Shown here: piece by piece, positions 17,565 to 26,254 of the stretch | How the letters are laid out: each line of letters begins with the position of its first letter | Position numbering within the stretch: the first letter of the stretch is position 1 | Virus record (IMG/VR): IMGVR_UViG_3300025071_000006 | Span: 51,479-115,478 of that record | Length of the DNA: 64,000 bases | Strand: one strand, 5' to 3' | From: a virus | Notes under the pieces: model-generated | Seen by the model: only the letters and a program-made list of their open reading frames with translations | Databases searched by the model: none | Told to the model about the DNA's origin: nothing | Position numbers and translations under genes: made by a program

Positions 17565-20500
17565 TGGCACTAACACCAGGTAAAGCAAAAAAGATGTTAA
17601 GCGATGGAACTGTCCATGGTCAATCTTTGTCAGATAAACAGAAGAGATACTTCGGTGCTATAGCTGGAGGGGCAACACCTATGAAAGCAATCAATGGTGG
17701 TTGGTTAGATAAGTATGCAATGGGAGGAAGTCTTCCAGGTGCATCAGGTATGATGTATTCACGTAACTCTGGTTCTTCTGCAATGTCTCCTCCTAACCTT
17801 ACTAAAGCTCAATATGGTGACAAGTATACAATAGTACCAGAAGATGGTATACAGTTAGATGAGGTTGTTATAACTGGAAGGTCAAACGAGAGAAAAAAGA
17901 AAGATGAAATAAGAGAGGAGTTATTTAAGGATATGCCTGATTATTTAAGATATGGAGATGATGATCGTGTTCTTTCATTGGAACAACAACAACAACTTAA
18001 AGATCTAGGTATTACAGACGTAGCTAGTTACAATGAATATTTTGGAACATCTTATAGTAAGGACAATGCAGGAAATGAGTTTAATTATTTAAACTCCTAT
18101 AAGCCTGAACGTGAAGAGTTGATTAGGAGAATTCATGGTGCTACTAACACAGCAGCAAAAAACGTTGCTCTGTTTGCATCCTTAATACCTAGTCCAATAA
18201 GTGGTGCTAGTTTATTGTCCAGAACACCACAAGCATATAAAGCTCTTGCTGGTCCTGTTAGACAAGCTTACAACTTTACTGCTAATAGTCCTGTTGGAAA
18301 AGCTGCTTTTAAGTATATAGGAGAACCCTTTAAAAGGTTTACGAACTATAAACCAGGAGGTGGACCATTTAGTATAGGGAACTATGCTGATGCTGCTAGT
18401 GTAGGTTATGGTGGTTATAACATTGCTCCAGATGTAAAAGAACTATATAATAATCCTAGTTGGTCTGCTGCAGGAAATGTAGGTTTAGATGCTTTATCAC
18501 TTACTCCTTTATTAAATAAAAGGTTTACTGATGCAGTCCTTCCAAAGAGGGTCAGAAATATTACTAAGTACTATACAAAACCTTTAGGAGATGCTTATAA
18601 AATAGGGATGGATAATCCTGATATACCAACCTTTCTTACTAGAGGTAAGACTCCACCAAACCCACTTATAGGTAATTCTAAGATAGATGCAGATCGTTTT
18701 ATGCAAATATATACAAATCCTAAGAATTCAGCTTTTATGTCTAGATTTGATGATCAGATAATGAAGCCTTTTCCTGGTGGAACGATGAATGAAAATTATC
18801 TTAGAGTTCAGACAAGAGAACTAAATGTGTTACAACAAGAATTAGATGAATTCATAAAAACTCCAGGTGCTCATGTTCTTCCTAAAGCCAAAGCTTTACA
18901 AAAGTCAATTACTCAATTAGAAAATAACATTAATGGTTTTTGGAAAACGCAATATCCTACTATAGCAAGAAAGAACATGGAAGCAATACAGGCTGGTACG
19001 TTTAAGACTACCTTCAGTAGTGCAGATCTTGGTCCTGGAGTAGGAGGGACATACTGGCCTCCTACTGCTAATCAACCCCTGAACACTTGGAAATATATGT
19101 TTCCAAATCAACCAAACACAGTGGGTATAGGTAACAATAGTGCTGTTAAGCTAAGAGAAGTGCCTGTAGGAGCTACTGAAGCTGTTAAAAATGCAGAAAG
19201 AACAAAGGAAATGCTAACTGGTATACATGAAACCCTTGGTCATGCTAGTAATGCAGGAGGATATGCTTTAACTAAACAAACTAATGATTTAATTAGAGGT
19301 GCACTTAAACCCAATCCCAAAATAAAAGACGGAACGTCTGAGTGGGTTCAAAAGTTTTTTAAGGATCCTAAAGCAACTTTTAAAGACTGGACAAAATATT
19401 TACAAGATGAGACAGAGATGGTTGCAAGGGTGATGGAGCTTAGAAGACAATACATTGACCCAAAATACTGGGGAACTGGTAAACAATATGATATACCAGA
19501 TAAGTTAATTGACAGAATATTTAGAGATGGACTCTCTGGTAAGAGTAAAATACATGCAGACTTTTTTAGAGTGATAGATAAAAAAGGACTTCAGAAATTA
19601 ATGAAGGGATTATATGCCACTATACCAATGGCTATAGGAGCTGATGGATTATTAGAATATAAACATGGTGGTAATGTACCTAAAGCTCAAGGTGGTATTC
19701 TGAGAAACAACCTGGAGAAAGAATCTGTCAAAGGAATAGGTCAAAAGGTTGCTGATATAGCAAGTTCTATGGAAGCTAATGAAGAAGATGGAGGAAGACC
19801 GCCTTTAAGTATACCAGATTATGCCAGGGCATTTTTTGATAAAGAAGGTTTGTGTAGAGATAATACATGTGTTCAAACAGTAAAAGATTTTTATAGTAAA
19901 GTTGGTGTAAAGGCTATGCCTGACGATGTTTATGATAATAGAACGTTTTTAGAGAACTTTAAAGAGTATGGGTTTGAAGAAATATTAGATCAGAAAAATC
20001 TTCAACCAGGAGATGTGTTACAATACTACTATGGTCCGGATGGTGAAGATGTAAAAGAAGACCCATCATATTTAAACTTTCCATATCACATGGGTGTTTA
20101 TGTAAATCCTGGAGAGTATATTGGAGATGGTGATAGTGAAGCTCCTATTCAAAGAAAAAATATGTATACATATGGAGATGGTGACAAGAAGGATCCATTC
20201 AGAGCATTTAGGTATATTAAAGAAAACAAAAATGGTGGGTGGTTAGATAAGTTTCAAGAAGGTGGTGTGATAGAAGATGACAGAGGGCAATGGGCACACC
20301 CAGGAAAAATAACTAAAATCAACTCCAACAAAATAACAATGAAGGGTGTTAACTACCCTGTACTTGGAATATCTGATACTGGTGACAAGAAGATGATGCA
20401 ACCAGGTAAAGATTACAAGTTTGGTGGTAACTCTGTAACAGAGTATCCAATGGCTCAAGAAGGACTTAAACTTAAAAAAGCAACACCAAGTTTTCCATAT

Positions 20501-22261
20501 ATAAACAGAGTGCCTGACACTTCACCTCAAGTAGAGTTTTTAAAGAACTGGACAAATTCTCCAAGAGGTCAAGAATTATTAAGTAATAGTTTTGATGGAG
20601 ATGAAAAAGATATAGAGAGAGTAACTAATAAAAGAATAAACAATTTAGATAATATTGATATTAGTATGGATGATCATGCTAGTGATTTCTTAGGTAGATA
20701 TAATCGTAACAGGCATGACATTAAATTAAACTCTAGTCTTCTAGATACATCAGAACCTAAACTAATAGGTAATCAAGATGAAGATGTAATACTTCATGAA
20801 CTCTCACACGCTCAAGACTTTTCACCAGGTGCTGAGTTTAACAGATTAACTATGCCATTTAGTGATCAAAAGCTCATTAAAAACTATAGAAAGAAAGCTC
20901 TTAAAGAGACAAAGAATCTAGATGTGGAGAGAAAGACTAAGAAGGATATTAAGAATAGAGTTAACTATATAGGTGACCCAACAGAAACTAGAGCAAGACT
21001 TAATTCTATTAGATATTTCTATGAAACTAGTCCAATTGGAAAAGAGGAAGGAATGCCTAGTATCATGGATTCAGAGGTAACTCCTGAGATGATGGAAGTA
21101 ATGAAAGACAATGCTCAGTTTAAAGAATTAAGAGAAGTATATGATGATGATGAGATACTAGAACTTTTAAATACTGTATCAGATAACAGTAAGTCCTCTG
21201 GTCCTTCTAATATGGCATATGCACAAGAAGGTGATAACATACCTCTTAAAACAGTTAATGAGTTTGGTGAATTAAAAAGTCTGACTTATCCAAGTAGTGT
21301 GTTCCAAACTAATGAAGGTGAGCCTCAACAATTGGTTATGTTAGATCCAGCAGTTGTTACTGCAAAAGGTCCTATAACATCAGCTAAAGAACAAATGGAA
21401 AAGTATGGAATAACCAATGAATTAGCAAAAGGTTATGTACCTAATCTATCTGAAAGAGCATTAAACAATATAATCCCTCAAGATTATGGAGACATAACAA
21501 AAAATCTTGATAGATACAGAAGATTTAAGGGAAATCTAGGACGTCCTGAAGACGCTTTGTGGTATGACGACCCAAAAAGTGATAATCCAAGAAAATATAC
21601 TATACCTAACCGAGAAGATGCATTTAGACTATATCTAGGAATGCCACAAGTTAATAATAGTTTTTCTGTAAGTAATCACAGACCTGGTGATTCAGAAGAT
21701 AAAAGTATGGTTTATTTAAAACCTACTTATTTTAAAAATCCAGAAATTAGACAAGAATTACTAGATAATTATTTTAGTCTCCTTGATACTAGGCTTTTTA
21801 ACGGTAAAAGAGGAAGAGGTAATGAAAGATCATTATCAAGAGGAGAATATGAAGGGGATGGTAAACCATGGCCTACTGCAGATAACGCTTTAGGAGATTT
21901 TACATTTGATATGGGAGAGGATGAAAATGGAAGCTATATATCTATATATGATATATGGGACTTGAACCCATTCAATACCACAGGCGAAGGATCGTCTATA
22001 AATAGAACTGGTAAAGCATTACTAAAGCTTTTTAATACAAAAAGTGGTAAGAACGCTACTGAAAATTCAGAAGTGTCCGAAATATTTGGAGCAGGAAAAC
22101 CATTTGAAATATATGAAAGAATATATTTTGACCCAAAAACTAAGAAAATACTAGATATGAAACAGATGAAACAGGGAGGATCCTTGGAGAAGAAGGCTCA
22201 ATTTACTAACTTTACAAATTATAACACCCCACAACCAGTAGGCTGGTTAGATAAATACTAA
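17564..22261 (+). CDS. Multidomain cargo-type protein: NlpC/P60 peptidase plus two zincin-like domains
   Basis: 1565 residues; the start overlaps the previous stop (TAATG). Order: an N-terminal segment (HGQSLSDKQKRYFGAIAGG) and GGWLDKYAMGG (45-55); a TonB-box-like LDEVVITG (98-105); a helical region; a zincin-like domain with HETLGH (His555) and DETEMVARVMELR; PKAQGG at ~705; an NlpC/P60-type domain with Cys769 (NTCVQTV), LQPGDVLQYYY and His842 (YHMGVYV); GGWLDKFQEGG at ~890; a small QWAHPGKI module; a second zincin-like domain with HELSH (His1078-His1082) and DPTETRARLNSIR; VVTAKG at ~1265; and a C-terminal GWLDKY. The likely role is a virion-carried protein ejected to open peptidoglycan and process proteins during entry. 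The domain calls are good; packaging is inferred from crAss-like synteny. Confidence 0.75.
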   Translation: MALTPGKAKKMLSDGTVHGQSLSDKQKRYFGAIAGGATPMKAINGGWLDKYAMGGSLPGASGMMYSRNSGSSAMSPPNLTKAQYGDKYTIVPEDGIQLDEVVITGRSNERKKKDEIREELFKDMPDYLRYGDDDRVLSLEQQQQLKDLGITDVASYNEYFGTSYSKDNAGNEFNYLNSYKPEREELIRRIHGATNTAAKNVALFASLIPSPISGASLLSRTPQAYKALAGPVRQAYNFTANSPVGKAAFKYIGEPFKRFTNYKPGGGPFSIGNYADAASVGYGGYNIAPDVKELYNNPSWSAAGNVGLDALSLTPLLNKRFTDAVLPKRVRNITKYYTKPLGDAYKIGMDNPDIPTFLTRGKTPPNPLIGNSKIDADRFMQIYTNPKNSAFMSRFDDQIMKPFPGGTMNENYLRVQTRELNVLQQELDEFIKTPGAHVLPKAKALQKSITQLENNINGFWKTQYPTIARKNMEAIQAGTFKTTFSSADLGPGVGGTYWPPTANQPLNTWKYMFPNQPNTVGIGNNSAVKLREVPVGATEAVKNAERTKEMLTGIHETLGHASNAGGYALTKQTNDLIRGALKPNPKIKDGTSEWVQKFFKDPKATFKDWTKYLQDETEMVARVMELRRQYIDPKYWGTGKQYDIPDKLIDRIFRDGLSGKSKIHADFFRVIDKKGLQKLMKGLYATIPMAIGADGLLEYKHGGNVPKAQGGILRNNLEKESVKGIGQKVADIASSMEANEEDGGRPPLSIPDYARAFFDKEGLCRDNTCVQTVKDFYSKVGVKAMPDDVYDNRTFLENFKEYGFEEILDQKNLQPGDVLQYYYGPDGEDVKEDPSYLNFPYHMGVYVNPGEYIGDGDSEAPIQRKNMYTYGDGDKKDPFRAFRYIKENKNGGWLDKFQEGGVIEDDRGQWAHPGKITKINSNKITMKGVNYPVLGISDTGDKKMMQPGKDYKFGGNSVTEYPMAQEGLKLKKATPSFPYINRVPDTSPQVEFLKNWTNSPRGQELLSNSFDGDEKDIERVTNKRINNLDNIDISMDDHASDFLGRYNRNRHDIKLNSSLLDTSEPKLIGNQDEDVILHELSHAQDFSPGAEFNRLTMPFSDQKLIKNYRKKALKETKNLDVERKTKKDIKNRVNYIGDPTETRARLNSIRYFYETSPIGKEEGMPSIMDSEVTPEMMEVMKDNAQFKELREVYDDDEILELLNTVSDNSKSSGPSNMAYAQEGDNIPLKTVNEFGELKSLTYPSSVFQTNEGEPQQLVMLDPAVVTAKGPITSAKEQMEKYGITNELAKGYVPNLSERALNNIIPQDYGDITKNLDRYRRFKGNLGRPEDALWYDDPKSDNPRKYTIPNREDAFRLYLGMPQVNNSFSVSNHRPGDSEDKSMVYLKPTYFKNPEIRQELLDNYFSLLDTRLFNGKRGRGNERSLSRGEYEGDGKPWPTADNALGDFTFDMGEDENGSYISIYDIWDLNPFNTTGEGSSINRTGKALLKLFNTKSGKNATENSEVSEIFGAGKPFEIYERIYFDPKTKKILDMKQMKQGGSLEKKAQFTNFTNYNTPQPVGWLDKY

Positions 22262-22265
22262 CAAT

Positions 22266-25200
22266 ATGAAAGCTCAAATATTAAAAATAGCAGGCGTTAA
22301 GTCTGAAAAAGAATTCTACAAGAAGTTTCCTACAGAAGAAGCTTTTATGAAGAAGCATGGAAAAGAACTAGCTAAGCTTAAGAAGGCTGAGGTAGGTGAT
22401 GTTATAGAATACACTGATGTAGAAGCTGGTAATAATCGTAAAGTTATTGATGGTACTGAACTTATACAAAGTACTAATAAAGATGTTCTTGGTAATTTTG
22501 ATCAGTTAAAGGATAGAGCTTATGAGCTTGGTGTTAATTCTATGACCACTAAAGATGAAAAAGAAGACTATGAGTATAAAGCAAAGGTGGATGCTCTGTA
22601 TGCTAATCAAAATTCTGGTGGTGGTTTAATGGACTTCTTAGGTAGTGAACAAGGTATGGCAGATATTACTTCTATCTTTGGTGAAGGTGGTGGTGAAGGT
22701 ATGAGTAGCATGATTAGTGGAATGGCAAAAAAAGGTGGTAAGGTTAAAAAGGGTTATCATAAAATGCCTGATGGATCACTTATGAAAAATTCAGATCATA
22801 TGAAGAAAGGTGGTAAGGTTGAAAAGTTTACACCTCATATGATGTATGACCCTAAGACTAAGAAGGGTAAGAAAGCTATGACTTATAAAGAGCACTTAGC
22901 TCTTAAGAAAAAAGGTTGGGGTCATGATGCACCTAAAGCTCAAGGTGGTAAAAATGTAACAGAAAAAGTTTCAGACGAGGAGCTGAATAACATGTTTGCT
23001 AAACTTAAACAAAGAAAAACTTTTAATGATCTTGAAACTAGACAGTTAAAAAACAAAATTGATTCTTTAAAACTAAAACAAAAACAAAAAAAGAAAACAC
23101 CTAAAGCTCAAAATATGGGAAGTTACTTTGAGGACCAAGGTATAACTGTACCTGAGCAATCTCAATATGGTAATGCTGATGGAGCTGGTATGTTTGGAAA
23201 AGCATTTAGTACAGGACAATACAATGAAGATGGAAGTGCTATGAACTTTGGTCAAAAAATAGGTAATGTTTTTAACTCTGATGCTATGCAGAACTTTGGT
23301 ATTCCTATACTAGGTGATGCTATTAAAATTGCTGGTCAATTTAAGCAACAGAGAAATGCTGAAAAGGATTTAAAACAAATGAGAGAGGTTAGTGGTATTG
23401 CAAGAGCTGCTGCTATGACTAAACCAGAACAGATAGAAAGAGATTACGTACGTCCGGAGGATATACAAAATACAGGAGAAGAGTTCTTTCCAATTTATGG
23501 TGTAGGTACAAACGTACTTGCAAAGAACGGAGCTACACTATTTAACAATCCAGACTATGCACCAATACATAATGTAAATAAAGCTAAGACTTTTATGCAT
23601 GGAGGTTATTTACCTAAAGGACAAGGTGGATTTAATGCTGGTAATATTTCATATGGTGGAGGTACAGGATCAGGTATTGGAATGGAGCTTGGTGATGCGG
23701 TAGGTTTTAACAACGATGCTGGATCTAATGTTGGTGGTACCATAGGTGGAACTATTGGTTCTGCATTTGGTCCTATAGGATCTGCAGTAGGAAGTTTTAT
23801 TGGAAGTGGTATTGGAGATTTACTAGATAAAAGTGACAGTAGACAGAAAATGTACAGAAAAGATATAGATAGAAATGTTCGAGATATGTCTAATATGCAA
23901 GTAGGTCCTCAGATCCATGCAGGTTATGCATCTCATGTGAGAAAAGGTGGAAGAGTTCCTAGTCCTAATAATGACTATGGTATGATAGGAGCACCAGGTC
24001 CACAAGTATTAAACTCTTTTGATGGTAAGAACTTAAACAACATGTTGCAAAAAGCTTCTAGAATGCCAGATACACTTAAACAAGGTGGATCAGTATCAGG
24101 TAATGGAGATGTTAAAACTCTATGGGGTGGAGATGTAAATGCTGTATCATATAATCCTTATGCTGGAGGTCAGAGTATGTACTTCTCTGGAAACTCTCAT
24201 GACTACAGAGATCCTGAAACAGGAGAGACTGGTATTGGTGTAGCCTATGGACCTCAGTCTGTAGCTAACAATGAGCCTGTAGTAGAAGTTGAGAATGAAC
24301 CAGCACAGATATTAGAAGAGAACGGAAAAGAAAATCTAGTTATATATGGAGATTTAAAAATACCAAAAGGTTATGCAAGTGAAATTGGTGATGAGAAAGC
24401 TGGAGGTCAGAAGTTTAAAAACTATGTAAATAACCTTAATGATGAAGAAGCAAGAATTAATAAACAAATGGTAACAGCTGTAGATAATGCTGCTGATATT
24501 GATAATACTAAATGGGGAGAACTTTTAAGATCTACGTCAGATGCTATTATTAATGGTGGTGATATGAAACTAAAAAATATTGCTAATAAGAAAAAAGTAT
24601 TATCTGATCTTCAGAGTGCATTGAATGACACGTTTGAAGAGAATGGTATAGAGGGTAATAAGTTTATAACCAAGGGAGTACTTGAAGATATTAAAGATAC
24701 AGAGGACTATGCTAAGAATGGTAAAAAGGAAACCTACACTGACTATGCTGAGGATGGTAGAAAGATACCTAAAGCTCAAAATGACGGTAGACCAGGTCCA
24801 GATGAAGGTCTTACTTTAAATGAGTTACCTTTTAAATCAGCTGAAGAAGCAATCGCTGCTGGTTATACTTTAGACGAAGATAAAAACTCAGAAAACTTTG
24901 GTAAATATTATATAGATGAGGAGTCATCAGAAATGTTGAAAGACTTTGAACTTAGCTTTATGACAGATATTCCTGAAAATCAAGAGTTTGGAGGTTCCGA
25001 TATAGGAAAAATGGTTAATAAAAAAATAACTTCTGAAGAATATAATAAGTGGAAAAAGGATAACAAATGGTTTTTTGATAAGAACCCTGATTGGAGAGCT
25101 GATACAAAAGAAGATGTAAAGTTATTCCAAAGAGAATTTAATAAGGTAAATCCTAGTAAAGCCAAAACTTTAAATAGTATAAAAGTTGATGGATTATTTG

Positions 25201-26174
25201 GTGATCAAACAATATCAGCTAGATTTAAAAGTGAAAATAGTGAGACACCTAAAACAGTAAGACGTTACAGAGATGTTGAGGTAGGAGAAGAAGAAGAAGA
25301 AATTACTACTGAAGAAACTACTACTGTTAAAGGTAAAATACCATTTGATCCAAGCCTACTTAAACCATTGTTTGAGAGAGAAGTAGAAAATGACTTAGAT
25401 TATAATCAAATATTGCCTGAGATGAATGCAGCTGCAAACAATCAACTTGATCCTGTTTATGCACAATCCTTTCAACCTAGGTTAAGAGTACCTTATGATA
25501 TTAGTATGCAAGATCAAATGAATGAGATCACTGCAGCTACAAGAGCAGCTACACAAAACCCAATGGTTCAAAATAACCCTGCATTATTGGCAGCACTGCA
25601 AGCTCCACAGTATGAAGCTATTAACAAAGTTAAAGCAGAAGAATTTAGAGCTAATCAACAAATGAAAGATACAGTGTACTCTGGTAACATTGAAACACTT
25701 AATCAAGCAAGAATGACTAATCTAGGTATTTATGATCAACAACAAACAAGACAAGCACAAGCTGTAGCTAATACAAAAGCAACACAGCAAGAGATTGTTA
25801 AGTCTATATCTGATAAGTATCAAAGAAATAAACTAGAAAATAGAACAGAAAAAGTTCTTAGTAACTTATTTCCTAACTATGACTTTAATGAGAGTTTGGA
25901 TTTAAATAACCAAGGGTCAACTAACTTTTCTATACCTAACCTATTAGGAGGTCAGGCTGGTAATACAGGAGGTGGCTTAAATAGTATTATTAATGCTATT
26001 GGAATGCAAGGATTTCAACAGTTAATGAGAACTGCTGGTTTTAATCCAAACCCAAATCAAACTACCACTGATACTACAACAGCACGACATGGAGCTAAGC
26101 TCACACCGATAAAAAGAAAAGTAAAAAAGAATCAGAGAAATAGTAATATTCTAAGAGAATATAAAAATCTATAA
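22266..26174 (+). CDS. Cargo-type protein with glycine zipper and peptidoglycan-binding module
   Basis: 1302 residues. The N-terminal ~120 residues are acidic/basic helices. Next comes a Lys/Gly-rich segment with KKGYHKMPDGSLMKNSDHM, a motif I associate with marine phage virion proteins, and repeated KKGGK and PKAQGG elements. At ~485-522 is a glycine zipper (GGTIGGTIGSAFGPIGSAVG, continuing GSFIGSGIG), typical of membrane-inserting pore or ejection proteins. Around 930-990 is a peptidoglycan-binding-1-like module (VKLFQREFN, VDGLFGDQTISARF). Then come an acidic stretch (VGEEEEEIT), a Gln/Ala-rich helical region (~1080-1200) and a basic C-terminal tail. It probably forms part of the ejected cargo that crosses the envelope. 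No enzymatic motif was identified. Confidence 0.7.
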   Translation: MKAQILKIAGVKSEKEFYKKFPTEEAFMKKHGKELAKLKKAEVGDVIEYTDVEAGNNRKVIDGTELIQSTNKDVLGNFDQLKDRAYELGVNSMTTKDEKEDYEYKAKVDALYANQNSGGGLMDFLGSEQGMADITSIFGEGGGEGMSSMISGMAKKGGKVKKGYHKMPDGSLMKNSDHMKKGGKVEKFTPHMMYDPKTKKGKKAMTYKEHLALKKKGWGHDAPKAQGGKNVTEKVSDEELNNMFAKLKQRKTFNDLETRQLKNKIDSLKLKQKQKKKTPKAQNMGSYFEDQGITVPEQSQYGNADGAGMFGKAFSTGQYNEDGSAMNFGQKIGNVFNSDAMQNFGIPILGDAIKIAGQFKQQRNAEKDLKQMREVSGIARAAAMTKPEQIERDYVRPEDIQNTGEEFFPIYGVGTNVLAKNGATLFNNPDYAPIHNVNKAKTFMHGGYLPKGQGGFNAGNISYGGGTGSGIGMELGDAVGFNNDAGSNVGGTIGGTIGSAFGPIGSAVGSFIGSGIGDLLDKSDSRQKMYRKDIDRNVRDMSNMQVGPQIHAGYASHVRKGGRVPSPNNDYGMIGAPGPQVLNSFDGKNLNNMLQKASRMPDTLKQGGSVSGNGDVKTLWGGDVNAVSYNPYAGGQSMYFSGNSHDYRDPETGETGIGVAYGPQSVANNEPVVEVENEPAQILEENGKENLVIYGDLKIPKGYASEIGDEKAGGQKFKNYVNNLNDEEARINKQMVTAVDNAADIDNTKWGELLRSTSDAIINGGDMKLKNIANKKKVLSDLQSALNDTFEENGIEGNKFITKGVLEDIKDTEDYAKNGKKETYTDYAEDGRKIPKAQNDGRPGPDEGLTLNELPFKSAEEAIAAGYTLDEDKNSENFGKYYIDEESSEMLKDFELSFMTDIPENQEFGGSDIGKMVNKKITSEEYNKWKKDNKWFFDKNPDWRADTKEDVKLFQREFNKVNPSKAKTLNSIKVDGLFGDQTISARFKSENSETPKTVRRYRDVEVGEEEEEITTEETTTVKGKIPFDPSLLKPLFEREVENDLDYNQILPEMNAAANNQLDPVYAQSFQPRLRVPYDISMQDQMNEITAATRAATQNPMVQNNPALLAALQAPQYEAINKVKAEEFRANQQMKDTVYSGNIETLNQARMTNLGIYDQQQTRQAQAVANTKATQQEIVKSISDKYQRNKLENRTEKVLSNLFPNYDFNESLDLNNQGSTNFSIPNLLGGQAGNTGGGLNSIINAIGMQGFQQLMRTAGFNPNPNQTTTDTTTARHGAKLTPIKRKVKKNQRNSNILREYKNL

Positions 26175-26189
26175 CAAATCTGATGAGAA

Positions 26190-26228
26190 AGAATTACCAG
26201 AATAGGTTATCCTACCTTGGAAAGTTCT
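26190..26228 (+). other. Intergenic imperfect hairpin
   Basis: This 39-nt element lies in the 80-bp gap before the next gene. AGAATT (26190) pairs with AGTTCT (to 26228, one wobble), then CCA with TGG and TAGG with CCTA around a TTAT loop, with two internal mismatched bulges. There is no T run, so it is not a standard terminator; RNA processing or attenuation is possible. Confidence 0.4.
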
Positions 26229-26254
26229 ATAAATAATAATACATTTGTTAAATT

